DNA of 64,000 nt from contig NZ_FZNS01000005.1 in NCBI RefSeq assembly GCF_900188255.1, forward strand, positions 62,001 to 126,000. Direction: 5' to 3'. Both the position numbers and the translations under genes were made by a program. A model generated the notes under the pieces. The model was not told where the DNA came from. It searched no databases and saw only the letters and a program-made list of their open reading frames with translations. The first letter of the stretch is position 1. Every line of letters starts with the position of its first letter. This DNA comes from Hymenobacter mucosus. Lineage in GTDB: Bacteria > Bacteroidota > Bacteroidia > Cytophagales > Hymenobacteraceae. This document shows, one piece after another, positions 17,763 to 27,123 of the stretch.

Positions 17763-17946
17763 TAGCTAGGGTAGTTAGCCCTGCGGTATGGCCGCCTTGG
17801 CAAGCGCTACGCTGCGTCTGATTGTAAGTGAATACAGCGACGTTTCTTTCCTCCACAATCTGCCTTGCACCAGCCTGCTCTTTTGCTTTGAAAGAACTGG
17901 GGCGTACTAGTCCTGCCTTCTTCGCTTATTCATACACCCCGTGCCC

Positions 17947-18339
17947 ATGTCCGAGTCGCCCTTAGCTGCCCTCCGTACCGCCGCCGAATCTGTACGCCAG
18001 CAGCTGCAGGTTAATGCCTTTGATGCCTTTGCCGTGCAGCGCCTCGCCGAGTTTATTGAAGGCCAACGCGCTAGCATTAAGGCGCCTGAGGAGGAGGGTG
18101 TTATCATGGGCCTGGGCTGCTTTTTGGGCCAATGCTTGGTGGATACCTACGGTGGTACGTGGGCCAAGGGCCCAGATGGCACCACGGGTATCGGCATCAA
18201 CCGTACTACTTTTTTTAACCCCTTTTATCGCGTGGCACAGCACCTCCGCCGCGGCGAGTCCGAATCGGTGGTGACGTTCTTCGCCCAGATTCCGGACCGC
18301 TTGGCCGCTACGCCGACCCGCAAAAACTGGATTTCGTGA
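17947..18339 (+). CDS. conserved-looking small protein of unknown function
   Basis: The 130-residue soluble protein has no signal peptide or membrane segment. An N-terminal helical part (LRTAAESVRQQLQVNAF) is followed by a Gly-rich core (GVIMGLGCFLGQCLVDTYGG, then TTGIGINRTTFFNPFYRV). The second half looks like a small alpha/beta domain. I do not recognise the family. The ATG at 17947 is chosen over the GTG two codons before it. Its stop codon lies 35 bases before the cmk ATG and overlaps an alternative upstream GTG for cmk, so the two are probably co-transcribed. Confidence 0.75.
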   Translation: MSESPLAALRTAAESVRQQLQVNAFDAFAVQRLAEFIEGQRASIKAPEEEGVIMGLGCFLGQCLVDTYGGTWAKGPDGTTGIGINRTTFFNPFYRVAQHLRRGESESVVTFFAQIPDRLAATPTRKNWIS

Positions 18340-18374
18340 GCCCTGTCAGCCCTTCCGCCCCGAACGACCTCGTC

Positions 18375-19100
18375 ATGCAGAAAATCGTCATTGCCATCGA
18401 TGGCTACTCTTCCTGCGGTAAAAGCACGACGGCAAAGGCCGTAGCCGCCGAATTAGGCTACGCCTACATTGACACCGGCGCCATGTACCGGGCCGTGACG
18501 CTGTACTTGCTGGAACACGATATCCGTTTTGATGACTTACCCCGCGTGGAGCAGGCCCTGCACGAAATGCACATCACCTTCAAGCGCAACCGCAAAACGG
18601 GCCGCAATGAACTCTGCCTCGATGGTACTATCCGGGAAGATGAAATTCGGCAGATGCGCATTTCCAACTTGGTAAGCGAGGTGTCGGGTATTCCGGCCGT
18701 GCGGCACGCTATGGTTAGTCAGCAGCAGCGCATGGGCCGCAAACGAGGGGTAGTGATGGACGGGCGCGACATTGGCACAACTGTTTTCCCCGACGCGGAG
18801 GTAAAGGTATTTATGACGGCCGATGTGCTGACGCGCGCCTTGCGCCGTCAGGAGGAGCTGGCAGCCAAGGAAGAGCACGTGCCCGTGGAAGATATTGTGG
18901 AAAATCTACGCAAGCGCGACCACCTGGATTCCACACGTACTGAAAGCCCCCTACGCCGCGCGGCCGATGCGGTACTGCTCGACACTACCCACATGATGAT
19001 TGACGAGCAGGTTGACTTTGTTCTCGAACGGGTGTCTGCTACCTTATTTGCTCAAGCCGTGAGCAGCCAGTCACAAAACGGCAGTGGCGCCGGTATATAA
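18375..19100 (+). CDS. cmk: cytidylate kinase
   Basis: Cmk phosphorylates CMP and dCMP. The protein is 241 residues from MQKIVIAIDGYSS. It has the P-loop GYSSCGKST (K16), the NMP-binding YIDTGAMYRAVTLY block, and DGRDIGTTVFPDAEVK followed by the LID Arg-rich region (RALRRQEEL). The frame is open back to a GTG at 18336 that overlaps the previous stop codon. I prefer the internal ATG because family members start close to the P-loop. The next gene, ispH, lies 115 bases downstream, a pairing often seen in bacteria. Confidence 0.94.
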   Translation: MQKIVIAIDGYSSCGKSTTAKAVAAELGYAYIDTGAMYRAVTLYLLEHDIRFDDLPRVEQALHEMHITFKRNRKTGRNELCLDGTIREDEIRQMRISNLVSEVSGIPAVRHAMVSQQQRMGRKRGVVMDGRDIGTTVFPDAEVKVFMTADVLTRALRRQEELAAKEEHVPVEDIVENLRKRDHLDSTRTESPLRRAADAVLLDTTHMMIDEQVDFVLERVSATLFAQAVSSQSQNGSGAGI

Positions 19101-19215
19101 TACAGTTTTAAAGCGCTACGCTGACGGCTTAGGCACTAGAATTGCACGCACGATTGTTTACTTGCTGACTACCGGCTATTCGATCCGGCGGCCCTAGGCA
19201 TAACGCACTACGTTC

Positions 19216-20100
19216 ATGAACGTCACTATAGATAAGAATTCCGGCTACTGCTTCGGCGTCGAGTTCGCCATTCAAATGGCGGAAGACGAGCTGGCGCAGG
19301 AAGAGACCTTGTACTGCCTCGGCGATATTGTGCACAACCGCATGGAGGTAGAGCGCCTGCATGCCCTCGGGCTGCGCATCATCGACCGGGAACAACTGCA
19401 GGAGCTGCATAATGCCAAGGTGCTGATTCGGGCGCACGGTGAGCCTCCCGAAACGTACGAGTTGGCGTTGCGCAACAATATTGAGTTGATTGATGCTTCG
19501 TGCCCGGTGGTGCTCAAGCTGCAAAACCGGGTGAAGCATGCTTTTGATAGCACGACCCGCCAAAACGGACAAATCGTTATTTACGGGCAGCCGGGCCACG
19601 CAGAGGTTACAGGCCTTACCGGACAGACGCGCAATCAGGCCATTATTGTGATGACCGAGCAGGATCTTGACCAGATTGACTTCGCCCGGCCCGTGACCCT
19701 ATTCAGCCAAACAACCAAGAGCACCGCGGGCTTCTACCGCATGAAGCAGGTGATTGAGGAGCGCATTGCCGCCGCAGGAGGCTCAGTAGAGTCGTTTGAC
19801 GCCAATGACAGCATCTGCCGGCAGGTAAGCAACCGGGAGCCTGCTTTGGCCCGGTTTGCAGTGGAGCACGACGTAATCGTGTTCGTGAGTGGCCGCAAAA
19901 GCTCCAACGGGAAAGCCTTGTTCTCCGTGGTAAATAAAACCAACGCGCGCAGCTACTTCGTGGAGAATGAGCAGGAGCTGGACGACGAGTGGTTTCACGG
20001 TGCATCCTCGGTTGGCATCTGCGGCGCCACTAGCACGCCTATGTGGCTGATGCAGCGCGTGAAGGAGCGCATCGAAGAAGTAGCAGAGCACGTAGCATAA
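19216..20100 (+). CDS. ispH: 4-hydroxy-3-methylbut-2-enyl diphosphate reductase
   Basis: IspH carries out the last step of the MEP isoprenoid pathway, making IPP and DMAPP with an iron-sulfur cluster. The 294-residue protein has the three cluster cysteines C12 (NSGYCFGVEFAI), C96 (ASCPVVLKLQ) and C201 (NDSICRQV). It also has the conserved RAHGEPP block, GHAEVTGL and SSNGKALFSVV. The length and all three ligands are normal. It is followed by a T-tailed terminator. Confidence 0.96.
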   Translation: MNVTIDKNSGYCFGVEFAIQMAEDELAQEETLYCLGDIVHNRMEVERLHALGLRIIDREQLQELHNAKVLIRAHGEPPETYELALRNNIELIDASCPVVLKLQNRVKHAFDSTTRQNGQIVIYGQPGHAEVTGLTGQTRNQAIIVMTEQDLDQIDFARPVTLFSQTTKSTAGFYRMKQVIEERIAAAGGSVESFDANDSICRQVSNREPALARFAVEHDVIVFVSGRKSSNGKALFSVVNKTNARSYFVENEQELDDEWFHGASSVGICGATSTPMWLMQRVKERIEEVAEHVA

Positions 20101-20171
20101 GCTGCTCCCACGCTTATTTCTTTGGTAGTTGATACGCTACTACTGGCAATACAAGCCCAACACACAAGCTA

Positions 20172-20210
20172 CCGCCGATTTGGTTTCAGCCAGATCGGCG
20201 GCTTTGTTTT
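20172..20210 (+). terminator. Rho-independent terminator after ispH
   Basis: An 8-bp stem (CCGCCGAT at 20172-20179 with ATCGGCGG at 20194-20201) is followed by CTTTGTTTT. Confidence 0.8.
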
Positions 20211-20273
20211 CCGGTAGCTGGAATATCTTGCGGCCTAAGGTAGCCGTCACCAAGGCTACCCAACCCATCGTTC

Positions 20274-20828
20274 ATGCGGCGTCTTCTCAACTATTTCCTT
20301 AGCGGCTTTCTCATTGTAGCCCCCATTGGGCTGACGGCGTACATTCTGTACGCGCTACTAAGCTGGCTTAATGACCTGTTTGCGGGGCTCAGCTTTGACG
20401 TGCCAGGGTTGGGGCTAGTAGTGGCCGTGCTGCTGGTGACGGTAGTAGGCTTTGTGGCCAAGTCGTTTATGGTGCGCCCGTTTCTCATTATCACGGAGCG
20501 CCTACTGCACCGTACGCCCTTGGTGAGTATTATTTATTCCAGCCTCAAGGATTTGTTTGATGCTTTCGTTGGCGACAACCAGAAGTTTAACCGGCCGGTG
20601 CTAGTGCGCATGAGCAGCTCCGAGCAGCTGTTCAAAATGGGCTTTGTGACGCAGCCCAGCATGAGCGCAATTCAGCGCGATGACTTGCTGGCTGTGTACT
20701 TTCCTCACTCCTATAATTTTTCGGGTGAACTGGTGTTGGTGCCCATCCAGAACGTAACCTACCTAGAACTACCTAGCAGTGAGGTTATGAAGTTCATCGT
20801 TTCCGGTGGCGTGTCGCGGATGGGGTAG
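20274..20828 (+). CDS. DUF502 family membrane protein
   Basis: The 184-residue inner-membrane protein starts with an Arg-rich cap and two close hydrophobic helices (about residues 8-26 and 42-63). A soluble domain follows with the DUF502 features TPLVSIIYSSLKDLFDAF and GFVTQPSM, and a late VYFPHSYNFSGELVLVP stretch. DUF502 proteins occur widely, including in plants (COV family), but their biochemical role is not settled. It stands alone after the ispH terminator; a weak -7-like TATCTTGC lies about 45 bases upstream. Confidence 0.88.
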   Translation: MRRLLNYFLSGFLIVAPIGLTAYILYALLSWLNDLFAGLSFDVPGLGLVVAVLLVTVVGFVAKSFMVRPFLIITERLLHRTPLVSIIYSSLKDLFDAFVGDNQKFNRPVLVRMSSSEQLFKMGFVTQPSMSAIQRDDLLAVYFPHSYNFSGELVLVPIQNVTYLELPSSEVMKFIVSGGVSRMG

Positions 20829-20975
20829 GGGCGGAGTAGGCAGTATCTTCGGGTCAGCGCTGGCCGTGTTCTACTGCTTAAGGTATAAGCACAGGGTAGA
20901 AAAGCACGCGGGAAAGAACATGCGGCAGCTCACGGGAGTACAAGTGCGGAAGCAACGTTTCGCGCATCGGCTCTC

Positions 20976-21767
20976 ATGACAACCTACTGGCACTTCCAAA
21001 AATACGGCTCGGGGCCGCGCGTGGTACTGGCCTTTCACGGCTATGGGCAAGGCGAAGGGCACTGGCGTACTATGGTAGGTGTGCTGGGCCCAGAAGTGAC
21101 GGTGTACGCCATTGACCTGTTTTACCACGGCCGTAGCCGGCTGGCAAAGGCCGATGCCCCCCTAACTAAAAGTCGGTTAGGAGAGCTGCTGGGGGATTTT
21201 TTGCGCGCTCAAGGGATTGGGCAGTTTAGCTTGCTGGCTTTTAGCATGGGGGCCAAATTTGCGCTTACAGCCGTAGAGGCCTTTCCTGATCAGGTAGAGC
21301 AGGTGTGGTTGATTGCGCCCGATGGGTTGCAGCGGCAATTCTGGTATTCATTGGCTACGTACCCGCCCTGGATGCGCGGGGTGCTCGGCCGGGCCGTGCT
21401 ACGCCCTCAGCGCTTGTTACGCTTCCTGGACAGCCTGCACGAGCGGCGCCTCGTAGACGGCAACCTCATTCGCTTTGCGCAGTGGCAGCTAGACAGCCGC
21501 GAGAAGCGCCTGCGCGTGTACCGCAGCTGGGTAGGCTTCCGCCACCTCACGTTTAGCCTGAAACAGCTAGCTACAGTGCTCAACCGCCGCCCAACTCCAG
21601 TAACGTTCTTCCTCGGCCGCCACGACCGGGTAATACCTCACGCTGGTCTTCAGGGCTTCATAAACTCATTGCAGCACAAGCGCACAGTGCTGTTAGATGC
21701 GGGCCACGCCGGCCTGATTTATGATGTGGCTTCCTACCTGCGCCGCCACCCCGAAGTGCGGCTGTAG
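20976..21767 (+). CDS. alpha/beta hydrolase
   Basis: The 263-residue protein has a canonical alpha/beta hydrolase layout: oxyanion loop FHGYGQGEGHW, nucleophile elbow AFSMGA, acid in GRHDRVIPH and base in DAGHAGLIYD. The elbow has Ala in place of the first Gly of GxSxG, which occurs in this superfamily. A Trp/Arg-rich cap lies between residues about 115 and 195. No signal peptide is present, so it should act in the cytoplasm. The substrate cannot be told from sequence. It converges with the macro-domain gene. Confidence 0.85.
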   Translation: MTTYWHFQKYGSGPRVVLAFHGYGQGEGHWRTMVGVLGPEVTVYAIDLFYHGRSRLAKADAPLTKSRLGELLGDFLRAQGIGQFSLLAFSMGAKFALTAVEAFPDQVEQVWLIAPDGLQRQFWYSLATYPPWMRGVLGRAVLRPQRLLRFLDSLHERRLVDGNLIRFAQWQLDSREKRLRVYRSWVGFRHLTFSLKQLATVLNRRPTPVTFFLGRHDRVIPHAGLQGFINSLQHKRTVLLDAGHAGLIYDVASYLRRHPEVRL

Positions 21768-21785
21768 GCAGTTTAAGTCAGCCGG

Positions 21786-22358
21786 CTAGGGTTGCTTTTC
21801 GAGTTCTTGTTCCAGGGTGCGGTACCCGTCTTCATCAAACGCCACAAGTACTACCTCCTGAGGATGCTGGTGCTCTGCCAGAAACTGCCGTATCTCCCGC
21901 ACGGCAATGCCAGCCGCCTCGGCTTTGGGGTAGCCGTAGATGCCGGTGCTAATGCCCGGAAACGCTACGGTGGCGGCGTTATACGCTGCGGCTAGGCGTA
22001 GGCTGTTGCGGTAGCAATTCGCTAAAAGCTCCGGTTCGTGTTGTTGGCCTCCGTTCCACACGGGGCCTACGGTGTGAATAACGTGGCGGGCAGGTAGGTT
22101 GCCGGCAGAGGTAATAACTGCGTGGCCCGTGGGTAAGCCGCTACCATAGTGCTCGGTCCGCAGGCGGCGGCACTCCTCCAAAATAGCGGGGCCACCCGCC
22201 CGGTGGATAGCTCCATCTACCCCGCCTCCACCTAATAGGCTGGAGTTGGCCGCATTAACAATAATTGTAGTGTCGAGCTTAGTAATATCACCACGGTATA
22301 AGAAAAGGCGGCCGAAAGAGCGGGCGTGGGTGCACCAGTTGGGAGGGGAGGAAGCCAT
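21786..22358 (-). CDS. macro-domain protein, probable O-acetyl-ADP-ribose deacetylase
   Basis: The 190-residue protein is a MacroD-type macro domain. It has RGDITKLDTTIIVNAANSS, the catalytic loop LGGGGVDGAIHRAGG, a GHAVITSAGNLPARHVIHTV strand, and the diphosphate loop FPGISTGIYGYP. Proteins of this type hydrolyse O-acetyl-ADP-ribose or remove ADP-ribose from acidic residues. All residues typical of active members are present. A weak -7-like box (TACGCTTG, minus strand, 22369-22376) lies 10 bases ahead of the ATG. Confidence 0.93.
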   Translation of the reverse strand: MASSPPNWCTHARSFGRLFLYRGDITKLDTTIIVNAANSSLLGGGGVDGAIHRAGGPAILEECRRLRTEHYGSGLPTGHAVITSAGNLPARHVIHTVGPVWNGGQQHEPELLANCYRNSLRLAAAYNAATVAFPGISTGIYGYPKAEAAGIAVREIRQFLAEHQHPQEVVLVAFDEDGYRTLEQELEKQP

Positions 22359-22524
22359 TGCACAGAAGCAAGCGTAGGGTTAAACCTGTCATCAAGAGTA
22401 GGCTGGGCCTTCGTACGCAAAACACTCCCCAAGGGCTGCTACGCCTCAGTCTAAAAATCCAACGGTTCAGTACCCATAAGCAGCAGTTGGGTAAGGTTTG
22501 ATTGGGGCCGGTTGCGGGCCGCTA

Positions 22525-22532
22525 TATGTTTG
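22525..22532 (+). promoter_or_regulatory. Bacteroidota promoter of the 2TM gene
   Basis: TATGTTTG is a full match to TAnnTTTG, with a TTG at 22502-22504 about 20 bases upstream as a possible -33 element. The ATG follows 30 bases downstream. Confidence 0.6.
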
Positions 22533-22562
22533 GGCATCCTTTCACCCTAGCCTCTGACACTC

Positions 22563-22844
22563 ATGGAAACTACCCGCAACCCCCAGCTCTGGCGCTTGGC
22601 CAAACAGCGCGCTAAGTTCAAGTCACACCTCTTCACCTACTTATCTGTGAATGCCTTGTTGTGGATAATTTGGGCGATTACTGATCGTCAATCCTCGCCT
22701 CTGCCCTGGCCTGTTTGGTCCACCGTATTCTGGGGAATTGGGGTATTTCTGAACGGGCTGGGCGTATACGGTGGCCTTGATAGGGGTAACCTCTCGGAGC
22801 GGGAGTATGAGCGGCTGGTTCGCCAGCAACAAGAGAAGCGGTAA
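22563..22844 (+). CDS. 2TM domain-containing small membrane protein
   Basis: The 93-residue protein has the pattern of the 2TM domain: a basic N-terminal helix (LWRLAKQRAKFKSHLFTY), two membrane helices (about residues 26-40 and 50-70) joined by a Pro-rich loop, and a charged C-terminal helix (SEREYERLVRQQQEKR). Such domains occur alone or fused to histidine kinases and LytTR regulators in Bacteroidota. Here it is alone. No function is established. Confidence 0.87.
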   Translation: METTRNPQLWRLAKQRAKFKSHLFTYLSVNALLWIIWAITDRQSSPLPWPVWSTVFWGIGVFLNGLGVYGGLDRGNLSEREYERLVRQQQEKR

Positions 22845-22906
22845 GAAGCGGCGGGCATTCTACTGGGCGGTGCAACCTTCCGGGTAAGGAGGTAGTTTGT
22901 GGCAGT

Positions 22907-24034
22907 ATGAAAACCCGCCGTTTCCTTCCCCTGCTACTGCTGGCTCCGCTGGCCTTCACCGCTTTCATTCCTGGTCCGCCCGCGCCGGCTGCCGATGCCA
23001 ACTTGAGCAAAATCAAGCTGCCGGCCGGCTTTACCATCAGCTACTTTGCCCAAGGCGTGAAAAGTGCCCGCGAACTAGCAGTAGGCCCCGATGGCACCGT
23101 GTACGTGGGCACCAAAGACGACAAGGTATTTGCCCTGCCCGACCGTAATAAGGACGGCCGCGCCGATGAGGTAGTAACAATTGCTACGGGCCTGAACGCG
23201 CCCAACGGGGTAGCCGTGCGCAATGGGGCCCTCTACGTGGGCGAAATTAACCGCATCGTGCGCTTTGATAACATTGCCCAGCGCCTGCGTCAGAAGCCCA
23301 AGCCGGTGGTCGTGTACGATAAGCTGCCCAACAAGGACTGGCACGGCTACCGCTACATTTCCTTCGGGCCCGATGGCAAACTGTACGTGCCCGTGGGGGC
23401 GCCGTGCAACAGCTGCCTACCCGAAGATCCAATTTATGGTACTATCAACCGGCTAAATGCCGATGGTACGGGACTGGAAATATTCGCCTACGGAGTTCGT
23501 AACACGGTTGGTTTCGACTGGAGCCCCAAGGACAAGGCTCTGTGGTTCACGGATAACGGCCGGGATATGCTGGGCGACAACCTGCCGTCCGACGAGTTGA
23601 ACCGCGCCCCCAATGCTGGACTGCACTTCGGCTTCCCCTTCTTCTTTGCCGGCGACGTGCCCGACCCTGAGCTAAGCAAAGGTAAGTCGGCGGCTACCTA
23701 TGCCAAGCCCGCCCGCAAGCTGGGGCCCCACGTGGCGGCACTAGGAATGAAATTTTATACGGGTAGCAAGTTTCCGGCCCAGTACAGAAACCAGATTTTT
23801 ATTCCCGAACACGGCTCCTGGAATCGTAGCAACAAAATCGGGTACCGCATCAGCCTCGTGAAGCTCGATGCAACGGGCAAGCAAGCCGTGAGCTATGAAA
23901 CCTTTGCCGACGGCTGGTTGCAAGGACAGAAGCCCTGGGGCCGGCCTGTGTGCCTGCTGGTGCTCCCCGATGGCTCCCTACTGGTGTCTGACGACCAGAA
24001 CGACGCGGTGTACCGCATCAGCTACAAAGGATAA
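22907..24034 (+). CDS. exported PQQ-dependent sugar dehydrogenase / sorbosone dehydrogenase-like beta-propeller
   Basis: The 375-residue protein has a signal peptide (MKTRRFLPLLLLAPLAFTAF) followed by a six-bladed propeller of the soluble aldose/sorbosone dehydrogenase type. Landmarks are LPAGFTISYFA, repeated DG[TK][VL]YV blades (for example GPDGTVYVGTKDD), a GVRNTVGFDW block, and the late FIPEHGSWNRSNKIGYR and DGSLLVSDDQNDAVYRI. It should oxidise sugars with PQQ in the periplasm, if the cell can obtain PQQ. No PQQ synthesis gene is in the window. The ATG at 22907 begins the signal peptide. Confidence 0.9.
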   Translation: MKTRRFLPLLLLAPLAFTAFIPGPPAPAADANLSKIKLPAGFTISYFAQGVKSARELAVGPDGTVYVGTKDDKVFALPDRNKDGRADEVVTIATGLNAPNGVAVRNGALYVGEINRIVRFDNIAQRLRQKPKPVVVYDKLPNKDWHGYRYISFGPDGKLYVPVGAPCNSCLPEDPIYGTINRLNADGTGLEIFAYGVRNTVGFDWSPKDKALWFTDNGRDMLGDNLPSDELNRAPNAGLHFGFPFFFAGDVPDPELSKGKSAATYAKPARKLGPHVAALGMKFYTGSKFPAQYRNQIFIPEHGSWNRSNKIGYRISLVKLDATGKQAVSYETFADGWLQGQKPWGRPVCLLVLPDGSLLVSDDQNDAVYRISYKG

Positions 24035-24150
24035 GTAGTACCCAAGTGCGATGGAGAAAAGAGAGCCTACTGGATGGGTGCGCTAGTGGCGCAGCCTCGG
24101 TGGTAGGTTCTTATTTCTCCATCTCACATTTTCGGCTTTACTTGCCACTC

Positions 24151-24615
24151 ATGAAAACGCAGCGCGCATCCAAGCGGACGGTAGGGCGTCGGGAGTTGGT
24201 AGACTTTCCGCACTTTCACCTGTGGGGGGTAGAAGCCAAGATAGATACCGGTGCCTACACCGGTGCCATTCACTGCAGCAACATCCACGTACAAACCGGT
24301 CCCGACGGCCGGCCACGCTTGCACGTGCTGCTGCTAGACCCCTCGCACTCCAACTTTGATGGCACGCCCATGGAGTTTGCGCAGTTTTCCTTACGCGACA
24401 TCAAAAGCTCCAACGGCGACGTGCAGGAACGCTACGTTATCCGCGCTGCAATTCGGCTATTTGGTGAAGATTTCGACACGGAGTTTTCGCTTTCCGACCG
24501 TTCTGATATGCGTTATCCAGTGCTCATAGGGCGGGTATTGCTGCGGCAGGCCCGTTTCGTGGTCGATGTGGCCCGGCGTAATGTGTCCTATAAAAGTCAG
24601 CTCGCAAGCCGCTAA
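24151..24615 (+). CDS. RimB-like retropepsin-fold protein (ATP-dependent zinc protease family)
   Basis: The 154-residue protein has the retropepsin-like active-site loop KID32[10 protein letters not shown] and the later MRYPVLIGR block typical of the family annotated as ATP-dependent zinc protease or RimB. The ATG at 24151 starts the usual family N-terminus (GRRELVDFP); the longer open frame has no such support. It lies 67 bases before rimK. In other bacteria RimB and RimK act on the same glutamate tails, and members of this family are encoded beside rimK. A role in trimming or regulating glutamyl tails is inferred from that linkage. Confidence 0.85.
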   Translation: MKTQRASKRTVGRRELVDFPHFHLWGVEAKIDTGAYTGAIHCSNIHVQTGPDGRPRLHVLLLDPSHSNFDGTPMEFAQFSLRDIKSSNGDVQERYVIRAAIRLFGEDFDTEFSLSDRSDMRYPVLIGRVLLRQARFVVDVARRNVSYKSQLASR

Positions 24616-24633
24616 GGCGGAGGTTTTGCCCCG

Positions 24634-24641
24634 TATCTTTG
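24634..24641 (+). promoter_or_regulatory. Bacteroidota -7 box of rimK
   Basis: TATCTTTG matches TAnnTTTG and sits about 40 bases ahead of the rimK ATG at 24683, just after the rimB-like stop. rimK may therefore be transcribed separately as well as with its neighbour. Confidence 0.55.
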
Positions 24642-24682
24642 TGCGCGCTTCTGCTCCTTCTATCCTTCAAGCACCCTCTCTA

Positions 24683-25627
24683 ATGAAACTGGCGATTCTA
24701 TCGCGCGAGCCGAAGCTTTATTCCACTACCCGTTTGGTAGAGGCTGCCGAGCAGCGTGGCTACCAAGCCGTGGTAGTAGACCACTTGCACTGTAACCTGG
24801 TTCTTGAAAAAGGCAAGCCAGGTATTATTTACGAAGGCCAAAAGCTCGAAGGCTTCGACGCCATTATTCCTCGTATCGGGGCTTCCGTGACGTTTTATGG
24901 CTGCGCGGTAGTGCGGCAGTTTGAGATGATGAAGGTGCGCACAGCCGTCGAAAGCCAAGCCATTGTGCGCAGCCGCGACAAACTGCGTTCCATGCAAATC
25001 CTCAGTCGGGCGGGCGTGGGTATGCCCAAAACAGCCTTCACTAATTACTCGGATGAGGTGCCGGAAATGATTCAGCAAGTAGGTGGGGCTCCGGTCATCA
25101 TCAAGCTGCTGGAAGGCACCCAAGGCCTCGGCGTGGTGCTAGCTGAGTCGGCCAAAGCGGCACAATCGGTTATTGAAGCGTTCCACAACCTGAAGGCCCG
25201 CATTATTGTGCAGGAGTTCATTGCGGAAAGCAAGGGTGCCGACCTACGGGCCTTCGTCGTCAATGGTGAGGTAGTAGGGGCCATGAAGCGCCAGGGTAAG
25301 GAGGGCGAATTCCGCTCCAACTTGCACCGGGGCGGTTCGGGCACGCTCGTCAAGCTAAGCCGGGCCGAAAAGGCAGCGGCCCTGCTGGCCGCTAAAGCCC
25401 TGGGCCTAGGTATTGCCGGCGTCGATATGTTGCAAAGCCAGCGGGGGCCCCTAGTGCTGGAGGTAAATTCCTCACCGGGCTTGGAAGGTATTGAGAAAGC
25501 AACCGGCCTCGATATTGCGGGCAAAATCATTGAATATACCGCCGAAATAGCTCAGAAGAAGAAAGTAAAAAAGGCCACTACCAAGCCCCAGAGCTCGGAA
25601 GTGCTGCCCGATAGCCAACCCGACTAA
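24683..25627 (+). CDS. rimK: RimK-type alpha-L-glutamate ligase
   Basis: RimK is an ATP-grasp ligase that adds glutamates, classically to ribosomal protein S6. From [15 protein letters not shown] the protein has 314 residues. It shows the RimK N-domain ([16 protein letters not shown]), ATP-grasp motifs ([38 protein letters not shown]) and the metal-binding end [20 protein letters not shown] Lys/Ser/Pro-rich tail of about 25 residues follows and is not part of the fold. The real start is 24683, not the longer open frame, because the family N-terminus and a -7 box agree. It is followed by a terminator and an AstE-like gene. Confidence 0.93.
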   Translation: MKLAILSREPKLYSTTRLVEAAEQRGYQAVVVDHLHCNLVLEKGKPGIIYEGQKLEGFDAIIPRIGASVTFYGCAVVRQFEMMKVRTAVESQAIVRSRDKLRSMQILSRAGVGMPKTAFTNYSDEVPEMIQQVGGAPVIIKLLEGTQGLGVVLAESAKAAQSVIEAFHNLKARIIVQEFIAESKGADLRAFVVNGEVVGAMKRQGKEGEFRSNLHRGGSGTLVKLSRAEKAAALLAAKALGLGIAGVDMLQSQRGPLVLEVNSSPGLEGIEKATGLDIAGKIIEYTAEIAQKKKVKKATTKPQSSEVLPDSQPD

Positions 25628-25658
25628 CGGTACTAGCTGCTTACTTTTTCGTTAAGAG

Positions 25659-25704
25659 AGCCATCCTTTACAAAGCACGTTTGCACTGTGAAGGATGGCT
25701 TTTT
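25659..25704 (+). terminator. Rho-independent terminator after rimK
   Basis: 14-bp arms (25659-25672 with 25687-25700, one G-T pair) are followed by a T run. It ends the rimK transcript before the AstE-like gene. Confidence 0.82.
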
Positions 25705-25878
25705 CGGTTGCAAACGAAGGCCGCGAATGACCCGCTTTTCCGTTCCAGCTTTGCTCGGTGTTTGGGCGCGTTCTTATTCTTGGCTGGCTTACGTGCAGGG
25801 CGAGCCCAGGAGACTAGTGGGAGGTGAGGTGTAAGAGGAACACTATATAGTCGGCCGGGTTTTTGCTAAAGTGCAGGT

Positions 25879-27000
25879 TTGAAGCCATTTCGTACTGCCT
25901 TGCCTGATTCCGTAACTACTGCCCTTGCCCCCGTCAACCTGCTGCTGAATGGCTTAACCATCAAACCCGGCGAACAGGTGCTGACGCGGTTGGTAATTTC
26001 GCGGCTCCCTTCGGGGACGGTAATCGATATTCCGGTGCACGTGTTTCGCTCCCAGCAGCCCGGCCCCACGGTGCTGCTTATGGCTGGTATGCACGGCGAC
26101 GAAGTCAATGGCATCGAAACGATTCGCCGCCTCATTCGGCGGGACATGCTGCAGCCCCTGCGCGGAACCATTATTGCCATTCCCATCCTCAACATCTACG
26201 GGTTCCTGAACTTTTCACGAGAAGTTCCGGATGGCAAAGACGTCAACCGTTCGTTTCCCGGTAACCCCCGCGGGTCGTTGGCTAGCCGGGTTGCGCACCG
26301 GTTCATGCGCGAAATCATGCCCTTGATTGATTACGGCATTGATTTTCATACGGGTGGCGCCACGCGCGCAAATATTCCCCAGATCAGGTGCCTCCTGCAG
26401 CAGGATGCCGAAACCGATGCGCTTGCGGCGGCCTTCTGTGCTCCGTTCACCTTGCACGCGGCGTTGCGGCCCGGCTCACTACGGGAAGCGGCTATGCAGC
26501 TGGAAAAGCGCATTATCGTCTTCGAAACTGGGGAGTCGTTGCGGCTTGATGAAAACGGTATCGACGAAGCCATTGCGGGCACGTTCCGGCTGTTGCAGCA
26601 TTTAGGGATGGTAGCTGAGGCAGCCCTTCCCGCGCGGCCTAGCGTGGTATGTATGCGTTCTTCCTGGCTGCGCGCCCGCTACGCTGGGCTATTTCGTAGC
26701 CACGTGCACTTGGGCGACTACGTAGAGAAAGGGCAAGTGTACGGCACTGTATCGGACCCGTACGGAGAGCGGTCGGTGCGGCTGGAAGCACCAGTAGCGG
26801 GCTACATCATTGGCCTCAACCACATGCCAGTGGTCAACCAGGGAGATGCGCTTGTACACGTGGGTCGCACCGACGTGACGCCTACCCGCCTGGATCTGGC
26901 GGCTCCATACGATGAGAAACCCGCTCTCCCCACTGATGCCGAGCCCGATGAGGAGGAAGACGAGCTGGATGGCGAGGACGAACTCAACCACGGCGAGTAA
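25879..27000 (+). CDS. succinylglutamate desuccinylase/aspartoacylase family metallopeptidase
   Basis: This 373-residue M14-like protein has the zinc pair H72-x2-E75 (AGMHGDEVNGIE) and H157 (DFHTGG), plus the substrate-binding DVNRSFPG block. A C-terminal beta domain (about residues 260-340) resembles the family's second domain, and the last 30 residues are strongly acidic. The start is a TTG at 25879, the first possible start after an in-frame stop 12 bases upstream; no ATG precedes the conserved core. Members of this family are commonly found beside rimK and rimB-like genes. That linkage suggests an amidohydrolase acting on glutamyl compounds, which is an inference. Confidence 0.85.
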   Translation: MKPFRTALPDSVTTALAPVNLLLNGLTIKPGEQVLTRLVISRLPSGTVIDIPVHVFRSQQPGPTVLLMAGMHGDEVNGIETIRRLIRRDMLQPLRGTIIAIPILNIYGFLNFSREVPDGKDVNRSFPGNPRGSLASRVAHRFMREIMPLIDYGIDFHTGGATRANIPQIRCLLQQDAETDALAAAFCAPFTLHAALRPGSLREAAMQLEKRIIVFETGESLRLDENGIDEAIAGTFRLLQHLGMVAEAALPARPSVVCMRSSWLRARYAGLFRSHVHLGDYVEKGQVYGTVSDPYGERSVRLEAPVAGYIIGLNHMPVVNQGDALVHVGRTDVTPTRLDLAAPYDEKPALPTDAEPDEEEDELDGEDELNHGE

Positions 27001-27123
27001 CCGTCCTACTACCAGTCTATTGTTGCGGAGTGAGTGATATAGTCGGCGGGGCTTTGTTTCTTTGGGTTCTGGTTGGGCTCAGAACCTACGAGCCGCTAGA
27101 CGTTTCTTTCTTTTTGCATTTCG

